Part shown: positions 19,066 to 26,779 of the stretch, piece by piece
Numbering within the stretch: the stretch's first letter is position 1
How the letters are laid out: every line of letters starts with the position of its first letter
Assembly: GCA_016709965.1 (NCBI GenBank)
Contig: JADJLT010000001.1
Span: 1,633,001-1,697,000, forward strand
Direction of reading: 5' to 3'
Origin: Betaproteobacteria bacterium
GTDB lineage: Bacteria; Pseudomonadota; Gammaproteobacteria; Burkholderiales; Rhodocyclaceae
Length of the DNA: 64,000 nucleotides
Notes under the pieces: generated by a model
Database searches by the model: none
What the model saw: only the letters and a program-made list of their open reading frames with translations
Told to the model about the DNA's origin: nothing
Made by a program: the position numbers and the translations under genes

Positions 19066-19248
19066 ATGACCGTCAAAATTCACTATCGCATTACTCAGGA
19101 TCGCGCCGGGATCCCGCAGGATTTCGCAGGCGCCCGTCACTTCGTCGTACGCGAGGACGAAACCATTGAAGACACCGCCAAACATCAATTGGCGGCGGAT
19201 TATCAAGTGCCGAAAAGCGCTGTGATCATCAGCCGAATCGAGAGTTGA
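19066..19248 (+). CDS. Conserved-looking 60-residue protein of unknown function
   Basis: Starts MTVKIHYRITQDRAG and ends VPKSAVIISRIES. It is charged and soluble, with no signal peptide or metal motif, and looks like a single small alpha/beta domain. The frame can be read from 18973, but that start lies inside the mobA stop region; a promoter-like TATACT at 19018 and the ATG at 19066 fit better. It is followed by a hairpin with a short T-rich tail. I do not recognise the family. Confidence 0.65.
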   Translation: MTVKIHYRITQDRAGIPQDFAGARHFVVREDETIEDTAKHQLAADYQVPKSAVIISRIES

Positions 19249-19284
19249 GCCGCTTTTCCGGCAACCGGACTTAGTAACGTTTCA

Positions 19285-19317
19285 CAGGGGAATCCCAATG
19301 GGATTTTCCTGTATTTT
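19285..19317 (+). terminator. Rho-independent terminator after the 60-residue gene
   Basis: A 12-base-pair stem CAGGGGAATCCC / GGGATTTTCCTG (two G-T pairs, AAT loop) is followed by TATTTT. Confidence 0.65.
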
Positions 19318-19328
19318 CGCGACCGCAA

Positions 19329-19353
19329 AAAATATTGCGCAGCGCAATATTTT
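19329..19353. repeat. 25-base perfect palindrome AAAATATTGCGC-A-GCGCAATATTTT
   Basis: Both 12-base arms are exact complements around a single A. It has no T-run of a terminator type beyond TTTT, and it lies between the terminator of the 60-residue gene and the candidate small RNA. It may be an operator for the RNA or for the cytochrome gene; the factor is not identifiable. Confidence 0.6.
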
Positions 19354-19410
19354 CACTGATTTTTTCACAGCCACAATCTGTTACAGAAGGCTACGAAAGT
19401 ACGACAGACT

Positions 19411-19511
19411 TAAGAGGAGCGGGAACCCATAATGCATCTGTGCATTGAACCCCTCCTCTCGAAATTCCCCCTTTCGAGAATTTCCACCCCGCCACTGGCG
19501 GGGTTTTTTTT
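19411..19511 (+). ncRNA. Candidate structured small RNA
   Basis: About 100 bases with three consecutive stems and no convincing reading frame. Stem 1: AGAGGAG (19413) pairs CTCCTCT (19453-19459), with GGG/CCC and an inner AATGCA-TCTG-TGCATT hairpin. Stem 2: TCTCGAAA / TTTCGAGA around a C-rich loop TTCCCCC. Stem 3 is the terminator CCCCGCC-ACT-GGCGGGG with eight T. The C-rich loop and the CCCCTCCTCT strand could pair with Shine-Dalgarno sequences. It could instead be a long leader of the cytochrome gene. No strong promoter was found. Confidence 0.5.
19487..19511 (+). terminator. Strong Rho-independent terminator of the candidate sRNA
   Basis: The stem CCCCGCC / GGCGGGG with an ACT loop is followed by eight T. 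It lies 64 bases before the cytochrome start, so it separates the upstream transcript from that gene or attenuates it. Confidence 0.85.
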
Positions 19512-19574
19512 GCTCAGCAGTTGCGCCAGATAGTTATAATCACGGTTTCTATACATTGCACTGGGGTCTTCGGT

Positions 19575-20018
19575 ATGGCTGAGCAACACTCTTCCAAGGG
19601 CATCATGTGGGCGACCATCGGCATCGCTGTCGTCCTGATTGCCATCATTTATCCGCTTACCAACAAATCGTTCAACACCATCGCCAATTCCGGCACGGGT
19701 AGCGACGAGGCGGACATCCGTATCCAGCCGGTCGCCAAGTTTGAGCTGGCCAAGGCCGAAGCACCTGCCGCCAGCGGCCCCCGGAGTGGCGAAACCATTT
19801 TCAACACGGTTTGCGGCGCTTGCCACAACACTGGTGCGGCTGGCGCTCCCAAAGTCACCGACAAGGGTGCCTGGGCACCGCGCCTAGCGCAAGGCAAGGA
19901 TGTGCTGATCAAGAGCGTCACCAACGGCAAGAATGCGATGCCACCAAAGGGTGGCGCGACGCTGTCTGATGTCGAAGTTAAAAATGCGGTCGAATACATT
20001 ATGAGCAAGGCTAAATAA
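19575..20018 (+). CDS. Membrane-anchored monohaem cytochrome c5
   Basis: 147 residues from MAEQHSSKGIMW. One N-terminal membrane helix (IMWATIGIAVVLIAIIYPL) anchors a periplasmic c5-type domain with CGACH and the axial-Met segment NAMPPKGGA. The haem domain resembles each half of the diheme cytochrome at 628-1248. The likely role is periplasmic electron transfer to a terminal oxidase or reductase. The frame opens earlier at 19521, but the ATG at 19575 gives the normal N-terminus. A terminator follows. Confidence 0.9.
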   Translation: MAEQHSSKGIMWATIGIAVVLIAIIYPLTNKSFNTIANSGTGSDEADIRIQPVAKFELAKAEAPAASGPRSGETIFNTVCGACHNTGAAGAPKVTDKGAWAPRLAQGKDVLIKSVTNGKNAMPPKGGATLSDVEVKNAVEYIMSKAK

Positions 20019-20035
20019 GGCACTTGGACTCAACG

Positions 20036-20061
20036 AAGGGAGGCTACGGCCTCCCTTTTTT
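20036..20061 (+). terminator. Rho-independent terminator of the cytochrome c5 gene
   Basis: GGGAGGC-TACG-GCCTCCC followed by six T, 18 bases after the stop codon. Confidence 0.85.
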
Positions 20062-20069
20062 GTTGACGT

Positions 20070-20094
20070 AAAAAAGGCGCCTCGTGGGCACCTT
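20070..20094 (-). terminator. Probable terminator of the Lys/Ala-rich gene
   Basis: Read on the minus strand, AAGGTGCC-loop-GGCGCCTT is followed by six T. A second inverted repeat with 9-base arms (TGGCCAGTT at 20094, AACTGGCCA at 20121) lies between it and the gene's stop codon. Confidence 0.6.
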
Positions 20095-20143
20095 GGCCAG
20101 TTCAGCTTTTGGAGGGCGGCAACTGGCCACCTGCAGTGACACC

Positions 20144-20464
20144 TTATTTGGTGGCCGGCTCAACAGCCTTCGTCGCGTCCGGCGTAGCGACCGGTGCAAC
20201 CTTTTTGACCATTTTCTTTTCCTTGTGTGCCTTTTTTACCGGCTTGGCAGAATGCTTGGCTTCTTCCTTCTTCATTTCAGGAGCAGCGACGGCCGGCTTG
20301 GCTTCCGGTGCCTTGACTGCTTCGACAGCCTTCGGTGCTTCAGCCTTGACGCTGGCAGCGACCGGGGCAGCGGCTTTCATGTCTGCAACTGCTGGCTTGA
20401 CGTCAGCAGCGTGGGCAATACCAAAAGCGGCGGCAAGAGCGATGGCGATAAGTTGCTTGGTCAT
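20144..20464 (-). CDS. Small exported Ala/Lys/Pro-rich protein
   Basis: 106 residues. A clear signal peptide (MTKQLIAIALAAAFGIAHA) is followed by a low-complexity chain of A, K, V, P and E with a very basic patch (KKAHKEKKMVKK) near the end. There is no recognisable domain. It resembles histone-H1-like or TolA-linker-like tails, but the signal peptide puts it in the periplasm. It has its own terminator, so it is a single-gene unit. The 139 bases between it and rep hold nothing I recognise. Confidence 0.75.
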   Translation of the reverse strand: MTKQLIAIALAAAFGIAHAADVKPAVADMKAAAPVAASVKAEAPKAVEAVKAPEAKPAVAAPEMKKEEAKHSAKPVKKAHKEKKMVKKVAPVATPDATKAVEPATK

Positions 20465-20603
20465 TTTATTTCTCCAGAGTTTGTTTATTCGGTTGTTGAT
20501 CCGGCTTTGCGAAATCGCGCTGCCTTGTGCCGAATAACGCGGCTGGTTATCGCCCGGATGTCATAAGGAGAGTAACTCGTTGTAACGCAGCGTGACCGGC
20601 CGG

Positions 20604-22595
20604 TTAGCGCTTGTTTCCGGCGAGCATGGCCTTCATGGCATCGAGCCGGGCGCTGCCGGTAGCTTTGTCGGGGGGTACATCCTGCTTGCCACCCGAAAAG
20701 CGGACATCCTCCTTGCCCATTTCATCAATGAAACGCGACGGCTCGCAGGGTACGAATTCGCGCGCCTGCTTGCGGCGCTCGCAGTAGGAAATATTCAGCG
20801 TGTGCTGGGCGCGGGTGATGCCGACATACATCAGGCGACGCTCTTCCTCGATCTTGGTCTGATCGAGCGATTCACGGTGCGGCAGAATGCCCTCCTCGAC
20901 GCCGACCAAAAACACATGTTTGTATTCGAGTCCCTTGGCGGCATGCAGCGTCGACAACTGCACGGCGTCGTAATCGTCGTCGTTTTGCTTGTCCAGCATA
21001 TTGATCAGGGCGATGCTTTGGGTGAGATCAACCAGGGTCTTGCCGTCGAGCTCCCCTTTCTTGTTCAGCCAGTTGGCGAATTCGCAGACATTTGTCCACC
21101 GTGTCTGGGCAGTACGTTCCTCTTCGTGGTCATAGAGGTAAGTTTCGTAATCGATGGCTTTGAGCAGATCTGGCAAAACCAGATGCGCCTGCTCCTTGAT
21201 GGCGCGGGACTGGATACGATTGATGAAATTGCAGAATTCGAGCAAAGGCTCAAGCTGGCGCGGCTGGACCCGGTGCGCGAATCCCTCCTCAAAGGCTGCC
21301 TGAAAGAGCGAAACGTGGCGCTCGCCCGCATAGATACCGAGGACCTGCAGCGTTGCTGCGCCGATGCCGCGCTTGGGTGTGGTGGCGGCCCGAATGAAGG
21401 CTGGATCATCGTCCTCGTTGGCCAGCAGTCGCAGATAGGCCGTGATGTCCTTGATTTCCGCCTTGTCGAAGAAGGATTTGCCACCAGAAAGCAGGTAGGG
21501 AATGCGGTGATCGCGCAGATATTCCTCGAAGATCCGCGCCTGATGATTGGAGCGGTAGAGAATGGCGTAGTCCTTGAACTTGCCGCGATGCTCGAACTTG
21601 TTCGCCTGCAGCTTCATGACCACGCCTTCGGCCTCAGCATCATTGTCGCGGCAGGCATTGACGTAAATCGGCTCGCCGTGGCCAAGGTCCGACCATAGTT
21701 TCTTGTCGAACAGCTTTTCGTTGTTGGCGATGACGTTGTTGGCCGCCTTGAGGATTCTGACGGTCGACCGATAATTTTGCTCAAGTTTGATCACCTTGAG
21801 CGACGGGAACTCGGTCGGCAGTTTTTTCAGGTTCTCGATATCAGCCCCACGCCAGCCGTAAATCGCCTGGTCATCGTCACCCACCGCGGTGAACTGGGCA
21901 CGAACGCCGGTCAGCAGCTTGAGTAACTGGTACTGACAGGCATTGGTATCCTGATACTCGTCGACCAATAGGTAACGCAAGCGGTTTTGCCATTTGTCAG
22001 CGATCTCGGGATGCTCGCTGAACAGCTTCACCGGCAAGCCGATCAAATCATCAAAGTCGACCGCCTGATAGGCTTTTAGCGTCGCTTCGTAAGACAGGTA
22101 GGCATGTGCCGCCAGCTTTTGATGTTCATCTGTCGCCAGATGACGCGCCGCCTCGGGCGTGACCAAGGCGTTTTTCCAATTGGAAATGATCGACTGGACG
22201 ATGCGCAGGGTGGCCTTGTCAACCGTACCGGCGGTTTCGCTGATGATACCAGCGCAATCAGCCGAGTCGAAAATCGAGAAACGCGGTTTATAGCCCAGCG
22301 CCTTGGCCTCTTCGCGCAAAATGCGAACGCCGAGCGAGTGAAAGGTTGAAATCTGCAGCTCATCAGCCAGTGACTTGGGGAGCAGCTTGCCGATGCGCTC
22401 CTGCATTTCCTTCGCGGCCTTGTTAGTGAAAGTAATGGCCGCGATGTTGCGCGGCTGGAAGCCGCAGCTTTGAACCAGGTAGGCGATCTTCTGCGTAATT
22501 ACCCGTGTTTTGCCCGAACCCGCACCTGCCAGCACCAGCAAGGGGCCGTCGAGGTAATGGATCGCTTCGCGTTGCGGGGCATTGAGGCCGGACAT
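20604..22595 (-). CDS. rep: ATP-dependent DNA helicase Rep
   Basis: 663 residues from MSGLNAPQREAI. Superfamily 1A 3'-5' helicase: Walker A AGAGSGKT near 25-32, DEYQDTN motif II, VGDDDQAIYGWRGAD motif III region, and LSTLHAAKGLEYKHVFLVG motif V. The Rep form, rather than UvrD, is suggested by the start and the length. Rep helps forks through protein blocks. A GC-rich hairpin lies 10 bases upstream of its ATG. Confidence 0.93.
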   Translation of the reverse strand: MSGLNAPQREAIHYLDGPLLVLAGAGSGKTRVITQKIAYLVQSCGFQPRNIAAITFTNKAAKEMQERIGKLLPKSLADELQISTFHSLGVRILREEAKALGYKPRFSIFDSADCAGIISETAGTVDKATLRIVQSIISNWKNALVTPEAARHLATDEHQKLAAHAYLSYEATLKAYQAVDFDDLIGLPVKLFSEHPEIADKWQNRLRYLLVDEYQDTNACQYQLLKLLTGVRAQFTAVGDDDQAIYGWRGADIENLKKLPTEFPSLKVIKLEQNYRSTVRILKAANNVIANNEKLFDKKLWSDLGHGEPIYVNACRDNDAEAEGVVMKLQANKFEHRGKFKDYAILYRSNHQARIFEEYLRDHRIPYLLSGGKSFFDKAEIKDITAYLRLLANEDDDPAFIRAATTPKRGIGAATLQVLGIYAGERHVSLFQAAFEEGFAHRVQPRQLEPLLEFCNFINRIQSRAIKEQAHLVLPDLLKAIDYETYLYDHEEERTAQTRWTNVCEFANWLNKKGELDGKTLVDLTQSIALINMLDKQNDDDYDAVQLSTLHAAKGLEYKHVFLVGVEEGILPHRESLDQTKIEEERRLMYVGITRAQHTLNISYCERRKQAREFVPCEPSRFIDEMGKEDVRFSGGKQDVPPDKATGSARLDAMKAMLAGNKR

Positions 22596-22604
22596 GGTTC
22601 TTCT

Positions 22605-22633
22605 AAAAAGCAACGCCCCGCCAAGGCGGGGCG
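22605..22633 (-). terminator. GC-rich hairpin with T-run just before rep
   Basis: CGCCCCGCC-loop-GGCGGGGCG, a perfect 9-base-pair stem, is followed on the minus strand by TTGCTTTTTAG. It can terminate the upstream 22745-23062 transcript. It ends only 10 bases from the rep ATG, so it may also act as a leader hairpin affecting rep. Confidence 0.65.
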
Positions 22634-22680
22634 CGTTGAAAGGGTTACTTGATTTTAACCCAGCACTTCAATTCTTGAAA

Positions 22681-22708
22681 TTTGGGGCATTTTTTCCGGT
22701 TGACCGTA
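22681..22708 (+). repeat. Dispersed repeat, copy B
   Basis: TTTGGGGCATTTTTTCC then GGTTGACCGTA, in the gap between rep and the 22745 gene. Both neighbours are minus-strand, yet the copy is in plus orientation. A bare core (CGGTTGACCG on minus, 22803-22812) without the T tract lies about 100 bases away inside the next gene. Confidence 0.8.
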
Positions 22709-22744
22709 AGAATGGCCGTTGCCGCCATGCTCGTGGAAATCGGC

Positions 22745-23062
22745 TCAGACACTATCGTCGACACCTTTAATGATCTGCGGAAGTGAAGCGGGTTTGATCA
22801 GACGGTCAACCGCCGCCCCCAAGGCTGCCACTTGCAACGCCAAACCGCGAGCATCCTGCAAGATTTGTTCACCACCTTTGAAGGCGCTGATAGCGCCCGG
22901 TTCGATTTCAGCCATTTCCTGCTGTACGCTGCGCTGGCGGTCACCCTCGACACCCTCAAGCGCCTCAACGCGCCGGATACGCTCGCCAGCCACATAACGC
23001 GCCCGCGCCAACGATTCCTGCGATAGGCGCTGGGTCGTACTGGCGAGGCGATCAAGTTTCAT
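22745..23062 (-). CDS. Small helical protein of unknown function
   Basis: 105 residues from MKLDRLASTTQRL, with an AGGAG site upstream; an upstream start at 23092 is possible. It is almost entirely helical, with heptad-like stretches (SQESLARARYVAGERIRRVEALEG), and may form a coiled coil. No domain is recognised. The C-terminal part contains the bare core of the dispersed repeat. It is followed by a possible terminator before rep. Confidence 0.6.
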   Translation of the reverse strand: MKLDRLASTTQRLSQESLARARYVAGERIRRVEALEGVEGDRQRSVQQEMAEIEPGAISAFKGGEQILQDARGLALQVAALGAAVDRLIKPASLPQIIKGVDDSV

Positions 23063-23112
23063 ATCAAGGACTCCTGTCCTCGATAACGACACCTTGACCG
23101 CCCGGCTTTAGC

Positions 23113-23799
23113 TCACAGTGCGCCGAAAACGTTTTTCAACAGGGCGCTGCCAGCCTCCATGGGATTAGCGCGAAGCTTCTTTTCTTCTTCGGCAATCATC
23201 AGGAACAAGCCATCCAAGGCCTTCTGAGTCACGTAGCTATCAACATCGGCATTCTTCTTGTCGACCAGTCCGGCGCTGGCAGCCTTGCCGGCGAACTTGT
23301 TGTACTGGTCGGCCAGCTTCAGCTTGTTGGTTTCTTTCTTGACGATGGGCATGAATTTGGCGGTGAGCTGATCGGTCGAGGTGCGCTTGAAATACTGCGT
23401 CACGCTATCTTCACCGCCGGTGAGGATTTCCTTGGCGTCCTTGATGCTCATTTTCTTGATTGACTCAGTCAGAATCGGCTTGGCTTCGGCCACGGCATTC
23501 TCGGCTGCGTGATTCATGGTTTCAACCAGTTGATCAGCCTGCTTGCCCATGCCGAACATGCGCAATGCTGACTCTGCCTTGTCCAGATAGCCCGGCAGCT
23601 TGATCTTCACCTTGTCGTTCCCGAGAAAGCCACCGCTCTTGCCCAGCGATGAAACCGCGTAGTCAGCCCCCTTGGCCAGTGCTTCCTTGACGCCGGCACC
23701 GGCATCGCCACTGGAGATGCCATCAAGCGCACCTGCCTGGGCCAGTGCTGCGGTCAACGTAAAAAACAGGGCAAAAGCGGGTTTTAACAGACGACGCAT
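23113..23799 (-). CDS. Exported DUF4197-type protein
   Basis: 228 residues from MRRLLKPAFALF, behind an AGGAGAAATTC ribosome site. A signal peptide ends near ALAQAG. The mature part is helical with features of the DUF4197 family (GVKEALAKGADYAVSSLG near the start, ENAVAEAKPILTESIKKM in the middle). Its function is unknown. It lies downstream of pilU (18 bases) on the same strand and could be co-transcribed with it. Confidence 0.82.
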   Translation of the reverse strand: MRRLLKPAFALFFTLTAALAQAGALDGISSGDAGAGVKEALAKGADYAVSSLGKSGGFLGNDKVKIKLPGYLDKAESALRMFGMGKQADQLVETMNHAAENAVAEAKPILTESIKKMSIKDAKEILTGGEDSVTQYFKRTSTDQLTAKFMPIVKKETNKLKLADQYNKFAGKAASAGLVDKKNADVDSYVTQKALDGLFLMIAEEEKKLRANPMEAGSALLKNVFGAL

Positions 23800-23816
23800 G
23801 AATTTCTCCTTGGGAA

Positions 23817-24953
23817 TCAAACAATATCCAGGTGGCCAATGCCGGTGGTCAAATCCCGATCTTTGGATTCCTTGCCATGCAACTTGATCTGCAGACGCAG
23901 GTCGTTCAGTGAATCGGCGTTGCGCAGTGCATCTTCATAAGTAATTTTGCCGGCCTCGTAGAGGTCGAACAGCGCCTGGTCGAAGGTCTGCATGCCGAGC
24001 TCACGGGATTTCTTCATGATCTCCTTGATTTCATGCACTTCGCCCTTGAAGATCAGGTCTGAAATCAGCGGCGAGTTGAGCATGACCTCGATAGCCGCCA
24101 TGCGTCCCTTGCCGTCCTTCTTGGCGATCAGACGCTGCGAAACCATGGCGCGCAAATTGAGCGAAAGATCCATCAACAGTTGCTGACGACGCTCCTCCGG
24201 GAAGAAGTTGATGATGCGGTCAATCGCCTGATTGGCGCTATTGGCGTGCAGCGTGGCCAGACACAAATGGCCGGTTTCGGCGAAGGCAATGGCGTAGTCC
24301 ATCGTGTTGCGGTCGCGAATTTCGCCCATCAGGATGACATCCGGCGCCTGGCGCAGCGTGTTTTTCAGCGCCGGCCCCCAGTCGTCGGTATCAACGCCAA
24401 CTTCGCGCTGCGTGACGATGCAATTCTTGTGTTCGTGCACGTACTCGATCGGGTCTTCGATGGTAATGATGTGACCATAAGAGTTTTCGTTGCGGTAATC
24501 GACCAGCGCCGCCAGCGAGGTGGTCTTGCCGGTACCTGTACCGCCGACGAAGATGATCAGCCCGCGTTTGGTCATCGCCAGATCCTTGAGGACCGGCGGC
24601 AGCAGCAGTTCGTCCAGCGTCGGGATGCTCATGTTGATCGTGCGGCAGACGACGCCGACCCGGCCCTGCTGAACCAGTGCATTGACCCGGAAGCGGCCGA
24701 TGCCCGCCGGTGAAATGGCGAAGTTACATTCTTTGGTCGCTTCGAACTCCGACGCTTGGCGGTCGTTCATTATTGAACGCGCCAACTCAGCCGTGTGTTG
24801 CGGCGACAGAACCTGATTGGATACCGGCGTGATCTTGCCATCAAGCTTGATGGCCGGCGGAAAGCCCGCCGTAATGAACAGGTCCGAGCCTTTCTTTTGC
24901 GACATCAGGCGCAAAAGATCGTGCATGAACTTCATTGCCTGATCGCGTTCCAT
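23817..24953 (-). CDS. pilU: Type IV pilus retraction ATPase PilU
   Basis: 378 residues, PilT-like. Walker A GGTGTGKTTS near 133-142; Walker B DVILMGEIRD; the sequence is the PilU type (long C-terminal tail LRLQIKLHGKES) rather than PilT. PilU works with PilT to retract type IV pili for twitching and DNA uptake. It follows pilT after 36 bases. Confidence 0.95.
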   Translation of the reverse strand: MERDQAMKFMHDLLRLMSQKKGSDLFITAGFPPAIKLDGKITPVSNQVLSPQHTAELARSIMNDRQASEFEATKECNFAISPAGIGRFRVNALVQQGRVGVVCRTINMSIPTLDELLLPPVLKDLAMTKRGLIIFVGGTGTGKTTSLAALVDYRNENSYGHIITIEDPIEYVHEHKNCIVTQREVGVDTDDWGPALKNTLRQAPDVILMGEIRDRNTMDYAIAFAETGHLCLATLHANSANQAIDRIINFFPEERRQQLLMDLSLNLRAMVSQRLIAKKDGKGRMAAIEVMLNSPLISDLIFKGEVHEIKEIMKKSRELGMQTFDQALFDLYEAGKITYEDALRNADSLNDLRLQIKLHGKESKDRDLTTGIGHLDIV

Positions 24954-24989
24954 ACTTTCCCCTTGTTTATTCTGTTGGATACCGCCCGA

Positions 24990-26033
24990 TCAAGCCGGGA
25001 AGGTATCCTTGTTGGCCGCCCGGAAACGTGCTTCGGCATTCGAGACCACATTGCGACGAACCAGATCAACCAAGTTCTGATCAAGCGTCTGCATACCGAA
25101 ATTCTGACCTGTCTGGATGGCCGAATACATCTGGGCAATCTTGTTTTCCCGGATCAGATTGCGGATAGCCGGCGTACCGATCATGATTTCGTGTGCTGCA
25201 ACCCGGCCACTACCATCCTTGGTCTTCATCAGCGTCTGTGAAATAACCGCACGAAGCGACTCTGACAACATGGCGCGAACCATTTCCTTTTCCGCCGCCG
25301 GGAAAACGTCAACGATACGGTCCACTGTTTTCGCCGCTGACGAGGTGTGCAGCGTACCAAACACCAGGTGACCAGTTTCGGCCGCCGTCAGTGCCAGGCG
25401 GATGGTTTCCAGATCGCGCATTTCGCCGACCAGAATCACGTCCGGATCTTCGCGCAGGGCTGAACGCAGGGCATTGGCGAACGACAGCGTATGCGGCCCG
25501 ACTTCGCGCTGATTGATCAGGCACTTCTTCGATTCATGAACGAATTCGATCGGGTCTTCGACGGTCAGGATGTGGCCGTAATCGTTTTCATTGACGTGGT
25601 TCACCATCGCTGCCAGCGTCGTCGATTTGCCGGAACCAGTCGGCCCGGTACACAGCACGATACCGCGCGGATATTCGGAAATTTCCTTGAAAATCTTCGG
25701 GCAGTTGAGCTCTTCGAGCGTCAGCACTTTGGACGGAATAGTCCGAAAAACTGCACCGGCACCGCGATGCTGATTGAAGGCATTGACGCGAAAGCGCGCC
25801 AGATTGGGAATTTCGAATGAAAAGTCGCATTCCAGCGTTTCTTCATAAATCTTGCGCTGGCCATCATTCATGATGTCGTACACCATGCCATGGACATCTT
25901 TATGTTCCATGGCCGGCAAATTGATGCGGCGGACGTCGCCATGTACTCGAATCATGGGCGGGAGACCAGCCGACAGGTGAAGGTCTGATGCCTTGTTCTT
26001 GACGCTGAAAGCCAGCAGTTCAGTGATGTCCAT
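24990..26033 (-). CDS. pilT: Type IV pilus retraction ATPase PilT
   Basis: 347 residues. Walker A GPTGSGKSTT near 131-140, Walker B DVILVGEMRD and the PilT signature AIRNLIRENK in the C-terminal part are all present. This hexameric motor depolymerises type IV pili, giving twitching motility and the pulling step of natural transformation. It is divergent from yggS with 56 bases between, where both promoters must lie. Confidence 0.97.
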   Translation of the reverse strand: MDITELLAFSVKNKASDLHLSAGLPPMIRVHGDVRRINLPAMEHKDVHGMVYDIMNDGQRKIYEETLECDFSFEIPNLARFRVNAFNQHRGAGAVFRTIPSKVLTLEELNCPKIFKEISEYPRGIVLCTGPTGSGKSTTLAAMVNHVNENDYGHILTVEDPIEFVHESKKCLINQREVGPHTLSFANALRSALREDPDVILVGEMRDLETIRLALTAAETGHLVFGTLHTSSAAKTVDRIVDVFPAAEKEMVRAMLSESLRAVISQTLMKTKDGSGRVAAHEIMIGTPAIRNLIRENKIAQMYSAIQTGQNFGMQTLDQNLVDLVRRNVVSNAEARFRAANKDTFPA

Positions 26034-26089
26034 GCGGATCGTCCTCGGAGCGCGTGTATACTTCGATTGTTGTTAATTCCCAATGGATT

Positions 26090-26779
26090 ATGAGCGCAAT
26101 CGCCGACAACCTGCAAGCTGTCCAGGCCCGTATCCGCGAAGCAACCAAGCTCGCCGGCCGTGCGCCGGAAAGCGTCTGCCTGCTGGCTGTCAGTAAAACC
26201 TGGCCACTTTCCAGCGTGATGGCGGCAGTCGATGCCGGCCAGCAGGCTTTTGGTGAAAATTATGTCCAGGAAGGTGTCGACAAAGTAGCCGCAACGGCCG
26301 GCCACCATCTGGAGTGGCACTTTATCGGCCCGCTGCAAAGCAACAAGTCACGTCCTGTTGCCGAGCATTTCGACTGGGTACATACGATAGACCGCCTGAA
26401 GATCGCCGAGCGCCTGTCGGCGCAGCGCCCGGATCAGTTGCCACCGCTGCAGGTCTGCGTCCAGGTTAATGTTTCCGGCGAAGCCAGCAAGAGTGGCTGC
26501 GCGCCCGACGAAACGCTCGCGCTGTGCCGTGCAGTCGCCGCGCTCCCGCGACTGCAACTCCGCGGCTTGATGGCGATTCCTGAGCCCACCGATGACATGG
26601 TGGCCCAGCGCTTGCCCTTCCGCCTCCTGCGGGAGATTTTTGACACAATCCGGGCGGAGGGTTTGCTGCTCGACACGCTATCCATGGGCATGTCCCACGA
26701 TCTTGAAGCCGCCGTGGCCGAAGGCGCGACCATCGTCCGCATCGGCACGGCCATTTTTGGTGAAAGAAATTACGCATGA
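26090..26779 (+). CDS. PLP homeostasis protein YggS/PROSC
   Basis: 229 residues from MSAIADNLQAV. The PLP lysine is in LLAVSKTW, with the family's FGENYVQEG and MGMSHDLEAAV segments. It binds pyridoxal phosphate and regulates its supply; no catalytic activity is known for the family. The stop overlaps the proC start by 4 bases. The order yggS-proC-yggT-yggU is a classical cluster. Confidence 0.95.
   Translation: MSAIADNLQAVQARIREATKLAGRAPESVCLLAVSKTWPLSSVMAAVDAGQQAFGENYVQEGVDKVAATAGHHLEWHFIGPLQSNKSRPVAEHFDWVHTIDRLKIAERLSAQRPDQLPPLQVCVQVNVSGEASKSGCAPDETLALCRAVAALPRLQLRGLMAIPEPTDDMVAQRLPFRLLREIFDTIRAEGLLLDTLSMGMSHDLEAAVAEGATIVRIGTAIFGERNYA

Noticed and set aside
20144..20464. Histone-H1-like protein (Lys/Ala-rich)
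   Set aside because: A clear signal peptide makes a cytoplasmic DNA-binding role unlikely.
22803..22812. CGGTTGACCG on minus inside the 22745 gene as another repeat copy
   Set aside because: The core is present but there is no T tract next to it; kept only as a bare core.
23745..23770. TTTACGTTGACCGCAGCA in the DUF4197 signal peptide as a repeat copy
   Set aside because: It lacks CCGG, and Leu-Thr-Ala-Ala codons in a GC-rich genome give TTGACCGC often.
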